Below, piece after piece: positions 25,282 through 34,261 of a stretch of DNA of 64,000 bases (the first letter of the stretch is position 1; every line of letters begins with the position of its first letter). The translations under genes were made by a program, and so were the position numbers. Source of the stretch: JADFGZ01 sp965222345 (GTDB taxonomy: Bacteria; Acidobacteriota; Terriglobia; 2-12-FULL-54-10); assembly GCA_965222345.1 (NCBI GenBank), contig CBDCTS010000007.1:186001-250000 (forward strand), given 5' to 3'. Below the pieces are notes generated by a model. The model was given only the letters and a program-made list of their open reading frames with translations, had not been told where the DNA came from and made no database searches.

Positions 25282-26589
25282 ATGTTTATCCTTCTCTCAG
25301 CCCTGGTCTTGCTGTTCAGTCTTCTTCTCACGCTGTTCTCCTATGTGAACCGTTTGTACAGCGAAAAAGGCCGCTTCCTGATTCGCGGTTCCCGGGATAA
25401 CGTCGATTTCTTTGAGGGCTATGTTGAGCCGAAGCTGAAAGTGGAAATAGAGAAAGCCGGGTTTACTTTCCCGCTCCTGGTCCGCGTGAACCTCATCGCG
25501 CTGGCCATGGTGGTGGCATGGTGGAATCTTTCCGAACCTCTGCACTGGCATATGGCGGCGGAGGCCGGTGTCTTTCTGGTGCTGGACGTGATGCTTTTTG
25601 CGCAGGTGATTCCTCACGTGCTGCTGACCCGCACGCGCGGAAAATGGCTGCTGTCGGCCACGGGGTTGCTGCGATTGTGCGTCCTGCTGATCTTCCCCCT
25701 GGCTGCGATCAGTCAGTTTCTCTACGGCATTGCCACCTTAGGCAAGGACGCCGAACAGGAAGAAGACAAGCCCTCTGCCAGCGAGAATATCGAGGCCCTG
25801 ATTCAGGCGGGCGAGGAAGAAGGGCTACTCGAAGAAGAAGACCGCAAGCTGATTCGGTCCGTTGTAGAGTTCGGAGACAAAACCGTCCGCGAAGTGATGA
25901 CTCCGCGCCCGGAGATCTTTGCCGTTCCGGCCGAGACTCTCTTGAATCAGCTCAAGCAAAGGCCTGCGGAGCGGCGCTTCTCCAGAATCCCCATCTATCA
26001 GGGCGACCTGGATCATATCCTCGGATTCATTCACGTGCGGGACCTGCTTCCGCTGAGCGATGAGGAGTTGGCACAGCATCCCGTCACCAAGTTCCTGCAG
26101 CCGGTTTCCTTTGTGCCGGAAACCAAACCCGTTGCGGACCTGCTGAAAGAAATCCAGCAAAAGGCGCAGATTGCCATTGTGGTGGACGAATACGGCTCCG
26201 TCGCCGGCCTGGCCACGGTGGAGGATATGGTGGAGGAAATCGTAGGAGAGATTCACGAGGAACATGAAGCCCGCGACGCTACCCCCCTGGGAAATCGCGC
26301 CTACAGCGTCTCCGGAAGCATGGACCTGGACCGTTTGCAGGAACTGTTCGGCGTGCGAGTGGAGGAAACGGGCGGCGCAACCACGGTCTCCGGCTTGATG
26401 ACCAATGCGATGGGGCGCGTACCCGCCCAGGGGGAGGTTCTGGAGAAGAATGGCTTGGTGTTCCAAGTGACCGAATCGAATGGCCGGCGAGTGCTCCGTC
26501 TGTCGATCTCCCATCCGGCAGAGAGCCCTACGGCGACCCCAGTCCCCCAGGGAAATCCCGACCCGAAGAATTCCTCGGAGATAGCCTAG
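25282..26589 (+). CDS. CorC/HlyC-type membrane protein with paired CBS domains (CNNM/UPF0053-like)
   Basis: The N-terminal 160 residues contain about four hydrophobic helices (MFILLSALVLLFSLLLTLFSYV at the start, then LIALAMVVAWWNL and VFLVLDVMLFAQVIPHVLL, and CVLLIFPLAAISQFLYG). Two CBS domains then follow, with VREVMTPRPEIFAVPAETLL, RIPIYQGDLDHILGFIHVRDLLPL and AIVVDEYGSVAGLATVEDMVEEIVGEI. The last 80 residues are the CorC_HlyC domain (YSVSGSMDLDRLQELFGV). The family is linked to Mg2+/Co2+ efflux or regulation. The membrane part is diverged from standard CNNM domains, so transport activity is inferred only. It lies between ybeY and era. Confidence 0.85.
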   Translation: MFILLSALVLLFSLLLTLFSYVNRLYSEKGRFLIRGSRDNVDFFEGYVEPKLKVEIEKAGFTFPLLVRVNLIALAMVVAWWNLSEPLHWHMAAEAGVFLVLDVMLFAQVIPHVLLTRTRGKWLLSATGLLRLCVLLIFPLAAISQFLYGIATLGKDAEQEEDKPSASENIEALIQAGEEEGLLEEEDRKLIRSVVEFGDKTVREVMTPRPEIFAVPAETLLNQLKQRPAERRFSRIPIYQGDLDHILGFIHVRDLLPLSDEELAQHPVTKFLQPVSFVPETKPVADLLKEIQQKAQIAIVVDEYGSVAGLATVEDMVEEIVGEIHEEHEARDATPLGNRAYSVSGSMDLDRLQELFGVRVEETGGATTVSGLMTNAMGRVPAQGEVLEKNGLVFQVTESNGRRVLRLSISHPAESPTATPVPQGNPDPKNSSEIA

Positions 26590-26650
26590 AAGTTCAGCAG
26601 CGCCTTCCGGCGCAGGGCCGGTTGGATTGCGGTGAGCCAAGGAACATTGC

Positions 26651-27607
26651 ATGAAACGTCGCAGCGGTTTTGTGACCATTTTGGGTCGGGCGAATGCAGG
26701 CAAGTCCACGCTGCTGAACGCCCTGGTCGGCTCCAAGATTGCCATTGTCACCAACAAACCGCAGACTACACGAACCGCCATTCAAGGAGTTGTCACCTTA
26801 CCTGAGCCGCGGGCGGCACGGGGCTCTTCACGGCGGACAAAGAAACCAGCGTCGCCGGGAGCCGCCGCCCAGATCATTTTTCTGGATACCCCTGGAACTC
26901 AGCGATGCGGCTCGCGCTTGGATCAGCAAATGATGCATGAGGTTCGTGCAGCACTGGCAGGCCGCGACCTGCTTTTGCTTCTGGTCGATGCCGCCCAACG
27001 GTTCGGTTCCGGCGACAGGGCCGCCGTAGAAAGAGCGCGCGAAACCGGGGTCCCCTGCTTTCTGCTGCTGAACAAAATCGACAAGGTGGCGAAAGCCAAA
27101 CTGCTGCCTCTGATTGACCAATACCGGAAACTGCACGACTTCAAGGAAGTGATTCCCATCTCCGCGTTGAAAGGGGACAACCTGCCCCTGCTGCTCGACC
27201 GGATTGTCGCTTGCCTGCCGGAGGGTCCCCTCTATTTTCCGACGGACCACATCACGGAACAGCCTGTTCGTTTCCTGGCCGGGGAGATCGTCCGGGAAAA
27301 GGTCATTGTTCAGACGCGCCAGGAACTTCCTTACGCCAGTTCCGTCATCGTAGGTACGTTTGAAGAGAAACCGAAACTGGTTCATATTGCCGCCGAAATT
27401 TTTGTCGAACGCGAAGGGCAGAAGGCCATCCTGATCGGAAAAAAGGGCGAGATACTGAAGCGGGTGGGTAGCCTGGCGCGGAAAGAGCTGGAATCCATTC
27501 TGGGGGAAAAAGTGTTCCTGGACCTTCATGTGAAGGTTCGGGAGAAATGGCGCGACGACTCCAGGTTCCTGCAAGCATTGGACTGGCGCAGCATGGCTGG
27601 CAAGTAA
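26651..27607 (+). CDS. era: GTPase Era
   Basis: Era binds 16S rRNA and helps assemble the small ribosomal subunit. G1 is GRANAGKST (12-20), slightly off the usual GRPNVGKST. G2 is in QTTRTAIQGV, G3 is DTPG (79-82) and G4 is NKID (141-144). The C-terminal KH domain includes EIFVEREGQKAILIGKKGEILKRVGSLARKELE. Between the G2 strand and the G3 strand (residues 52-72) there is an insert of about 20 basic and Ala/Pro-rich residues not found in standard Era. Total length of 318 is correspondingly greater than the typical 300. It ends the ybeZ-ybeY-corC-like-era cluster. Confidence 0.93.
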   Translation: MKRRSGFVTILGRANAGKSTLLNALVGSKIAIVTNKPQTTRTAIQGVVTLPEPRAARGSSRRTKKPASPGAAAQIIFLDTPGTQRCGSRLDQQMMHEVRAALAGRDLLLLLVDAAQRFGSGDRAAVERARETGVPCFLLLNKIDKVAKAKLLPLIDQYRKLHDFKEVIPISALKGDNLPLLLDRIVACLPEGPLYFPTDHITEQPVRFLAGEIVREKVIVQTRQELPYASSVIVGTFEEKPKLVHIAAEIFVEREGQKAILIGKKGEILKRVGSLARKELESILGEKVFLDLHVKVREKWRDDSRFLQALDWRSMAGK

Positions 27608-27627
27608 GCCCGCTCGGTAAGCTTGCA

Positions 27628-27664
27628 GCCTGCCCGGAGCCTGTCGAAGGGACAGGCCATAGCA
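27628..27664. repeat. REP-like palindromic element
   Basis: The sequence contains GCCTGTC (27639-27645), loop GAAGG and GACAGGC (27651-27657), inside a CCCGGAGCCTGTCGAAGGGAC context that is common as a dispersed palindrome in many bacterial genomes. It lies in the 98 bases between era and the monooxygenase gene. No T run follows, so it is probably not an intrinsic terminator. Confidence 0.5.
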
Positions 27665-27705
27665 GGAAGTAATTTCCAGCAATTTATTAGAGGAGTGCAC
27701 GTCAT

Positions 27706-28545
27706 ATGTATTATGGAGTGACCCTGACTGGTGTCGGACCGATGGCCGACCCGGAAATTTTGCGGCGCACGGCGCGTAAAGCCGATCAACTGGGCTTTCG
27801 CTCGTTGTGGATTTACGAGCATACCGCCTTCCCCACGGCAATTCCCGAAAGCTATGGCAAGATTCCGTTCAGTCCCGAGATGTCTTTTCTGGAGCCGATC
27901 ACTACGCTGGCCTATCTGGCCGCCGAGACGACCCAAATCCGGCTGGGAACCGGCATCCTGCTGGTGGCCCTACGGCATCCCCTGCAGGTGGCCAAGGCCA
28001 TCTCAACGCTCGATGTCTTTTCCGGCGGACGCGCCATGCTGGGAGTGGGGCTGGGATGGCTGGCGGAAGAGTATCAGGCTCTGGGAGTACCTTTCGGACA
28101 ACGTGTGGGGCGAGTCCGCGAATCGGTCGAGGTACTGCGAAAGATTTGGACCACGGGGAAGCTCCGGCACCAGGGGCGCTACTACCCCTTCTCCGAAGTC
28201 ACTTCCTACCCGCTGCCGGTCCAGACAGGCGGACCGCCCATCTGGTTTGGAGGTTTCGCCGAGCCGGCCCTGAAGCGCGCCGTGGAGCTAGGTGACGGCT
28301 GGCTGGGAACCGGAGGGCGTTTGGATAAGGTCTGCCTCAAGATCAGTATGGTAAGACAGCAGGCGCAGGAATCGGGCAAAGAGGGTTTCCAGATTGCCGT
28401 GAGCGCGAGTCCCGAGGTCAGCCGGGAAGAAGTGGATCAGCTCCGCCAGGCAGGCGCAGACCAGATCAATCTCTCGTTCCTGTCCGGAGAGGCTTCCGAG
28501 ATTGAAAACCTCATGGAAGCGGCGGCCCGCAGGCTCTTCAAGTAA
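27706..28545 (+). CDS. LLM-class (luciferase-like) flavin/F420-dependent oxidoreductase
   Basis: The 279-residue TIM-barrel protein shows the pattern of F420-type LLM oxidoreductases: LGFRSLWIYEHTAFPTA, then LAAETTQIRLGTGILLVALRHPLQVAKAISTLDVFSGGRAMLGVGLGWLAEEYQALGVPF and RVGRVRESVEVLRKIWT. The motif PIWFGGFAEPALKRAVELGDGWL follows. These enzymes use FMNH2 or F420H2 for redox or oxygenation of many substrates, and the cofactor cannot be told from sequence alone. A GAGGAG site lies upstream. It is not obviously linked to the neighbours and may be its own transcript. Confidence 0.85.
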   Translation: MYYGVTLTGVGPMADPEILRRTARKADQLGFRSLWIYEHTAFPTAIPESYGKIPFSPEMSFLEPITTLAYLAAETTQIRLGTGILLVALRHPLQVAKAISTLDVFSGGRAMLGVGLGWLAEEYQALGVPFGQRVGRVRESVEVLRKIWTTGKLRHQGRYYPFSEVTSYPLPVQTGGPPIWFGGFAEPALKRAVELGDGWLGTGGRLDKVCLKISMVRQQAQESGKEGFQIAVSASPEVSREEVDQLRQAGADQINLSFLSGEASEIENLMEAAARRLFK

Positions 28546-28632
28546 TCGATGCAGCCCGGAAGTATCTGCTCCTGCTCGAAGCTCCGCAAGCGCGGGTCAC
28601 GGAAAACAAACCCGGACAGTCTGAAAACGGCG

Positions 28633-29988
28633 TCAGTTATTCAGAGTAATTCCCAGGGTTTTCATCTTGCGGTAGAGGTGGGTTCGCTCCAGTCCCAGCA
28701 GTTCCGCCGTGCGGCTGACGTTGCCTTTGTTTTCTTCTAGCTTCCGTAGGATAAAATCTTTTTCATAAGCGGCGCGGGCCTGTTGCAAGGTGGAAGCCTC
28801 CGTCAGCGCCCCGCGCCGGGTATTGTCCCGGTACAACAGAGAGGGCAAATCTTTTTTCTGAATCAGCGGCTGAGAATTCATGATGACAATCCGCTCGATG
28901 AGGTTTTTCAATTCTCGAATGTTACCCGGCCAACTGTAGGCTGTCAGGACCTTCAGAGCTTCCGGAGCAAGCTGTTTTGGTTTGCGGCCATAGCTCGAAC
29001 AAAATTCCCGCAAAAAATGCTCTGCCAGCAGAGGCACGTCTTCCACGCGCTCCCGTAAAGGCGGAACCACGAAGGGCACCACATTCAAACGGTAAAAAAG
29101 GTCTTCGCGGAAGTTGCCCCGGGCAATTTCCTCCTCCAAGTCTTTGTTTGTGGCGGCGATCACGCGCACATCCACGTTGACGCTGGTGGCGGCTCCCACC
29201 GGCTCGAAGCGCTGCTCTTGCAGGGCCCGCAGAACCTTGGATTGGGTCTTGAGGCTCATGTCGCCCACTTCATCCAGGAACAACGTTCCGCAGTCGGCTT
29301 TCTGAAACTTTCCTACCTTATTTTCGAGCGCCCCGGTGAAGCTTCCCTTGACATGTCCGAACAATTCGCTCTCAATCAACTCTTCGGGAATGGCGGCGCA
29401 GTTGAGCTCCACAAAAGGGCGCTTGGCCCGGAGGCTTTGCGCATGCAGGGCGTGCGCCACCAGTTCCTTGCCGGTCCCGCTCTCCCCGTAGATCAGCACG
29501 CGGCCATTGGTGGGAGCCATCAGAGCCATCTGTTGCCGCAACGCCTTCACCGGCACGCTTTCGCCGATGATGCGGTAACGGACCTCCAGTTGGTCACGGA
29601 GCCGGCGATTCTCTTCCAGCAACGTCTGGTGCTCCAGAGCATTCTTCACCACAACCAGAGTCCGCTCGATGGAGAGCGGTTTCTCTAAAAAATCAAAAGC
29701 TCCCAGTTTGGTGGCGCGCACGGCCGTTTCCACCGTGCCATGGCCGGAGATCATCACGACCACCGTCTCCGGATGCGTTTCCTGAAGCCGGCGCAACACC
29801 TCCAATCCGTCCATCCCGCGCATCCAGACATCGAGCAACACGATGTGAAAACGGTCTGCTTCCATAGCCCGCAGACATTCCTCACCCGTCGCCACGGCCA
29901 GCACGCGATACCCTTCGTCCTGGAGAACAGCCGAAAGGGATTGCCGAATCCCCTGCTCATCGTCTACTAAAAGGAGTTGTCCTTTCAT
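28633..29988 (-). CDS. Sigma-54-dependent response regulator, NtrX/NtrC type
   Basis: The 451-residue protein has a receiver domain with acidic residues D9/D10 and phospho-acceptor D53. An AAA+ domain follows, with Walker A GESGTGKE (168-175) and the sigma-54 contact loop GSFTGA (215-220), then FLDEVGDMSLKTQSKVLRALQEQ. The C-terminal Fis-type helix-turn-helix reads NKGNVSRTAELLGLERTHLYRKMKTLGI. It activates transcription from -24/-12 promoters when phosphorylated. It lies 53 bases after the histidine-kinase gene on the same strand, making an NtrYX-like pair. The target genes are not evident in the window. Confidence 0.92.
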   Translation of the reverse strand: MKGQLLLVDDEQGIRQSLSAVLQDEGYRVLAVATGEECLRAMEADRFHIVLLDVWMRGMDGLEVLRRLQETHPETVVVMISGHGTVETAVRATKLGAFDFLEKPLSIERTLVVVKNALEHQTLLEENRRLRDQLEVRYRIIGESVPVKALRQQMALMAPTNGRVLIYGESGTGKELVAHALHAQSLRAKRPFVELNCAAIPEELIESELFGHVKGSFTGALENKVGKFQKADCGTLFLDEVGDMSLKTQSKVLRALQEQRFEPVGAATSVNVDVRVIAATNKDLEEEIARGNFREDLFYRLNVVPFVVPPLRERVEDVPLLAEHFLREFCSSYGRKPKQLAPEALKVLTAYSWPGNIRELKNLIERIVIMNSQPLIQKKDLPSLLYRDNTRRGALTEASTLQQARAAYEKDFILRKLEENKGNVSRTAELLGLERTHLYRKMKTLGITLNN

Positions 29989-30041
29989 GGCAAGCGAATA
30001 TCTGATGGCCGGAGAGCTTGGGTTTCTGGAATGATGCCCCG

Positions 30042-32243
30042 CTAGGCTGCCAGAATCGGCAGCTCAATGACGAACCGTGCTCCCACAGGCTGGTTCTCTT
30101 CCACCCGGATGACGCCTCCGTGCTCGGTGACGATCCGGCTGACGATTGCCAGTCCAAGACCCGTTCCGCGATCCTTGGTGGAGAAATAGGGCAAAAACAG
30201 TTTCTCTCTTTCCTCCAGCGTCACCCCCGGGCCGGTGTCCGAAATCATTACTTCCACAATCTCCCGCTGCGAATCGGTTCGCGTAGAAACCATCAGATGG
30301 CGCACCAGGGAGTCCTCCATCGCCTCGGCTGCATTGTCGATCAAATTGACAAAAACACGCCGGAAGTGGTTGGCATCCACTTGAACCATAGGCAGGTCTG
30401 TAGCCAGGCTGGTCTGGATACTGATTCCATTCAGGCGTCCGTCGAACAGGCCGATAGCGCTTTTCACTATCTGGTTCAGGTCGGCCGGGGCCGGGTGCGC
30501 TTTGGGAAACTGGGCAAATTGGGAAAAGGTATCCACCAGATGCCTCAGATTTTCCACCTCTTGGTCGATCAGGGAACAGGACTCCTGGATTACCTGGCTG
30601 AACTCCGGGGAGTTTTCCCTGGATTGAGGAGGCCGCTTCAGCCACAGGTTGATTCGCTCGGCTGAAAGCGCAATCGGCGTAAGCGGATTCTTGATCTCGT
30701 GGGCAATGCGCTGAGCCACTTCGCCCCATGCCGCCTCTTTCTGGGCCCGCAGCAGATCGCTCAGGTCCTCCAGTACGACCACAAACCAGCTTGTGTCCGT
30801 CCCGTCCCGGCTGGAGCCGGGAGGCTCCCCGAGGGCTGCAACCGTGACGGCCAGTTGCCTGGCACGGCCATTGAGCTTGAGCTCCAACTGGCGCGACGCC
30901 TGCCCCACTCGCGCCGCCCGTTTCATGAGGTGGTTCAACTCCCGCATGTCCTCCGCAGAAAACAGCTTCGCCAGGTGGCTGGCCGACCCCGGGTCGCGGT
31001 CGAACAGACGGCGCGCGGCCGGGTTACTTCCGAGCACCGTCCCTTCCCTGGAAACGGAGATCACGCCCGTTGGAATGCTCTCCAAAATCGCCTCCGTGAA
31101 GCGGCTTCTCTGGTCCAACTGCGTGTTCACCTGTTCCAGTTCTGCACGTCCCGCGGCGAGCTGTCCCGTCATCTCGTTGAATGACCGGACCAGAATACCC
31201 AGCTCGTCGGCGGCCTTTGCGCGCACACGGTGAAGCAGGTTGCCGCGCGAGACTTCACGGGTCGCTTCAGCAAGGGCCTGAATGGGAACCGTGACCTGGC
31301 GAGACAGGAAGAGGGCAAACCATGTGGCAATGAACAAAATCAGGAGCGTGAGAAGGAACAGGATGGAAATGTATGTCTGGCGAAGGGACTTTCGCTCCTG
31401 GCTGAGTTCTTCATAGAGGACGCTTTCCTGGCGCAAGCGGGCCGTGCTTTCCGAAAATTGCGCGGGCATCCCCATCCCCACCACAATCACACCGGTCTCC
31501 TCCGCGCCGATCTGCAGGGGCGCCTGCGCCAGCACATAGCTCTGCGTGCCGAATTCGGCGAGCAGGGAACGAGCACCTCCGCTTGCCGACTGCTCCCCGG
31601 TCGGAAATGCAGCGGACAGGTCCGGCAACTCCTGCCGCAAGTTGCGTTCCAGCAGCCGCTCTCCAGCCCCATTGATCACCGCAAGATAATCAACTCCCTC
31701 GGGCGGGCGGAGCGTCTGAAATTTTTGTTCGAGCCCGCCCGGCTTATCCGTGCCGGCAGCCCCCGCCGTTTCCAACTCCAACGCCAGCATCCTGGCATCC
31801 GCTTCGGCCCGTCTCCGGGCAAATTGCTCCAGCCCATCCACTATGGCGTTTGCCTCCAAACCGACCGCCTCCAGGGGACGGCTAAACCATTTGTCCAGGG
31901 TGCGGTTGATCAGACTATAGGAAAACAGGAACAGGAAGCAGACCGGCAACAGCGACAAACCCAGCGCACCGCACACCATCTTCGTTTTGAACTTGGAACC
32001 CAGCTGGTTTGACCGCCGCTCGATATAAAGCTTCAGGATGCTTCGGAACAGAATGAATCCGAGGATCACCAGGCTAAGGAAAATGATGGTGGATAAAACG
32101 AACAGCAGAATCGTCTGCACGGAGTCGCTGGGGCTGATAAAGGGGAGGTTCAGCGACGTCAGTCCGAAAAGACTGACCAGCAGCACCAACAGCACGATGC
32201 TTGCAGCAATGATGAAGCCCGGTCGCATCCTTAGGTCGGGCAT
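30042..32243 (-). CDS. NtrY-type sensor histidine kinase
   Basis: The start at 32243 was chosen because AGGAGG sits six bases upstream; this gives 733 residues. Membrane helices near the N-terminus (FIIAASIVLLVLLVSLFGL, TILLFVLSTIIFLSLVILGFILF and LGLSLLPVCFLFLFSYSLI) precede a large extracytoplasmic region. A further helix (YISILFLLTLLILFIATWFALFL) leads to a HAMP domain, a PAS domain (AILESIPTGVISVSREGTVLGSNPAA), a HisKA domain with H-box IAHEIKNPLTPIALSAERI, and a HATPase with VFVNLIDNAAEAM and GTGLGLAIVSRIVTEHGG. The order TM-sensor-TM-HAMP-PAS-HisKA is that of NtrY. It partners the downstream NtrX-like regulator. Confidence 0.92.
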   Translation of the reverse strand: MPDLRMRPGFIIAASIVLLVLLVSLFGLTSLNLPFISPSDSVQTILLFVLSTIIFLSLVILGFILFRSILKLYIERRSNQLGSKFKTKMVCGALGLSLLPVCFLFLFSYSLINRTLDKWFSRPLEAVGLEANAIVDGLEQFARRRAEADARMLALELETAGAAGTDKPGGLEQKFQTLRPPEGVDYLAVINGAGERLLERNLRQELPDLSAAFPTGEQSASGGARSLLAEFGTQSYVLAQAPLQIGAEETGVIVVGMGMPAQFSESTARLRQESVLYEELSQERKSLRQTYISILFLLTLLILFIATWFALFLSRQVTVPIQALAEATREVSRGNLLHRVRAKAADELGILVRSFNEMTGQLAAGRAELEQVNTQLDQRSRFTEAILESIPTGVISVSREGTVLGSNPAARRLFDRDPGSASHLAKLFSAEDMRELNHLMKRAARVGQASRQLELKLNGRARQLAVTVAALGEPPGSSRDGTDTSWFVVVLEDLSDLLRAQKEAAWGEVAQRIAHEIKNPLTPIALSAERINLWLKRPPQSRENSPEFSQVIQESCSLIDQEVENLRHLVDTFSQFAQFPKAHPAPADLNQIVKSAIGLFDGRLNGISIQTSLATDLPMVQVDANHFRRVFVNLIDNAAEAMEDSLVRHLMVSTRTDSQREIVEVMISDTGPGVTLEEREKLFLPYFSTKDRGTGLGLAIVSRIVTEHGGVIRVEENQPVGARFVIELPILAA

Positions 32244-32383
32244 CTTCATCCTCCTTCCGAACGGCAACCCAGTATAGCATGGCGGCGGAAGCCGCCGGGA
32301 ATGCGGCGGGTTCGGCAAACAACCGCAAAGAAGATGTCCCATCCCGGAGGCACTCTGCTATACTCCGGTTGCTCTGTAAACTG

Positions 32384-33325
32384 ATGAATTTCTCTCACTC
32401 GTCCGCCGCCCGGCATCTTGGCAACCGTCTTCTCTACACGCTGCCCGTCATTTTTATCGTCATCACTCTGGTTTTCTTTTTGATTCACCTGGTTCCGGGA
32501 GACCCAGTCCAACAGATGCTGGGAGAAGGAGCGCGGGCGGGCGACGTGGAGCAGATGCGGCGCGCCTTGGGCCTGGACCTGCCCCTTTCGGTGCAGTACA
32601 GGAATTATTTGGCGGGGCTGTTGAAGGGAGACCTCGGCGCCTCCATCCGCTTCAGCTCCCCCGTCTCGGGAATCATCCTGACGCGCTACCCGGCTACGAT
32701 GGAGCTGACGGTAGCGGCCTTGTTGGTGGCTCTGTTGTTTTCGATCCCCGCCGGAGTCGTCTCCGCCGTGAATCGAGGCAAATGGCGCGACCGCCTGCTG
32801 GGATTCGTCTCTCTGCTGGGGCTCTCAGTCCCCAACTTCGCCTTGGGCCCGGTGCTCATTCTGATCTTCGCTCTGCAGTTCAACTGGCTGCCGGTCTCGG
32901 GCCGGGGGGCGCTGGCGCACCTCATCCTTCCCGCGCTGACTCTGGGCACTGCGATGGCGGCGATTCTCACCCGGATGGTGCGCACCTCCGTGCTGGAACA
33001 ACTCGGCCAGGACTACGTGCGAACCGCTCGGGCCAAGGGCCTGCCCGAGCGGGCGGTCCTCTACAAACACACCTTGCGCAACGGGTTGATTCCGGTGATA
33101 ACGCTGGTCGGTCTGCAATTCGGAGCCCTGCTGACCGGCGCCATGGTCACGGAAACGATCTTCTCCTGGCCGGGCATCGGACGGCTGACTCTGGAAGCTA
33201 TCCAGGCACGCGACTATCCGCTGGTGCAAGGATGTTTTCTCGCCATATCGGTCACCTATATTGCGGTGAATTTACTGACCGATATGGTGTACACCTTGGT
33301 GGACCCCCGCATCCGCCAAAGTTAA
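32384..33325 (+). CDS. Dipeptide/oligopeptide ABC transporter permease (DppB/OppB-like)
   Basis: The start was set at 32384 (MNFSHSSAARHLGNRLLYTLPVIFIV), where the DppB fold begins. An earlier ATG at 32279 would add a non-conserved 35 residues. The 313-residue protein has six membrane helices and the permease EAA-type loop YVRTARAKGLPERAVLYKHTLRNGLIPVITLVG. The N-terminal LVPGDPVQQML segment is typical of the B subunit. It imports peptides or related solutes with a DppC partner, encoded 45 bases downstream. Substrate-binding protein and ATPase genes are not in the neighbourhood. It is divergent from the NtrY gene. Confidence 0.9.
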   Translation: MNFSHSSAARHLGNRLLYTLPVIFIVITLVFFLIHLVPGDPVQQMLGEGARAGDVEQMRRALGLDLPLSVQYRNYLAGLLKGDLGASIRFSSPVSGIILTRYPATMELTVAALLVALLFSIPAGVVSAVNRGKWRDRLLGFVSLLGLSVPNFALGPVLILIFALQFNWLPVSGRGALAHLILPALTLGTAMAAILTRMVRTSVLEQLGQDYVRTARAKGLPERAVLYKHTLRNGLIPVITLVGLQFGALLTGAMVTETIFSWPGIGRLTLEAIQARDYPLVQGCFLAISVTYIAVNLLTDMVYTLVDPRIRQS

Positions 33326-33370
33326 CGTTATTTCTGGACGATATTGAAGTCATTTTGAAAGACAAGAACC

Positions 33371-34192
33371 ATGGTCCGCAATCCACTGACCCTGTTTAGC
33401 CTTGCCATTATCGGGCTGCTGCTGCTGTGCGGCCTGGCGGCTCCTGAGATTGCTCCCCAGGACCCCTCGGCGCAGGAGCTTCCCAGCCGCTTGATGGGAC
33501 CGGGGAGCGGGCATTGGTTGGGAACCGACGAATTGGGCCGGGATGTGCTCTCGCGGATTATCTATGGCGCTCGCATCTCGCTGCAGGTGGGGATCAGCGT
33601 GGTTGTAGTCTCACTGCTGGTCGGCTCGCTGATCGGATCGCTGGCTGGGTTTTACGGTGGGATGCTCGACCGCTTTATCAATGTGATTGTCATCAATTCA
33701 CTTCTGGCTTTTCCCGGTGTCTTGTTAGCTCTGGCATTTGTCGCTTTTCTCGGCCCTGGAATCTGGAAACTTGTGATCGCGCTTTCGCTCGGCGGATGGA
33801 TCGGATACGCGCGGTTGATTCGCGGCGAAATCCTGAAGGAAAAAGAGCTTGACTATGTGCAGGCGGCCCGCGCTCTGGGGGAGCCGGACTGGCGGCTGTT
33901 GATCTTCCATATCTGGCCGAACGTCGTCTCGCCGATCATCATCCAGGCGGCCATCGGCCTGGGGGGAGCTATTCTCGCTGAGGCTACGCTGAGCTTTCTC
34001 GGCTTGGGTGTTCCTCCTCCCGCGCCCAGTTGGGGAACCATGCTCAATGACGGCCGCGCCCATATCTTCGATGCTCCGCACCTGATCGTCTTCCCTGCCC
34101 TGGCCGTGATGCTGGCTATCCTGGCCTGCAATTTCCTGGGAGATGCTCTCCGCGACCACCTGGACCCAAGATTGAAGAACGAATTTCGGTGA
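33371..34192 (+). CDS. Dipeptide/oligopeptide ABC transporter permease (DppC/OppC-like)
   Basis: The 273-residue protein is the C-type permease. It has WLGTDELGRDVLSRIIYGARISLQVGISVVVVSLLVGSLIGSLAGFYGG, followed by the EAA loop KEKELDYVQAARALGEPDWRLLIFHIWPNVVSPIIIQAAIGLGGAILAEATLSFLGLG and the conserved close PPAPSWGTMLNDGR. Five to six membrane helices are visible. It pairs with the upstream DppB-like permease. Because the binding protein and ATP-hydrolysing subunits are missing from the operon, they must be supplied from elsewhere if the transporter is active. Confidence 0.92.
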   Translation: MVRNPLTLFSLAIIGLLLLCGLAAPEIAPQDPSAQELPSRLMGPGSGHWLGTDELGRDVLSRIIYGARISLQVGISVVVVSLLVGSLIGSLAGFYGGMLDRFINVIVINSLLAFPGVLLALAFVAFLGPGIWKLVIALSLGGWIGYARLIRGEILKEKELDYVQAARALGEPDWRLLIFHIWPNVVSPIIIQAAIGLGGAILAEATLSFLGLGVPPPAPSWGTMLNDGRAHIFDAPHLIVFPALAVMLAILACNFLGDALRDHLDPRLKNEFR

Positions 34193-34261
34193 AGGGCTGC
34201 GCAAAAAAATTCGAGCCGCGGCCCCGCGAAAGGCAAGTCTGAATACCGAAGAAACCGATCA

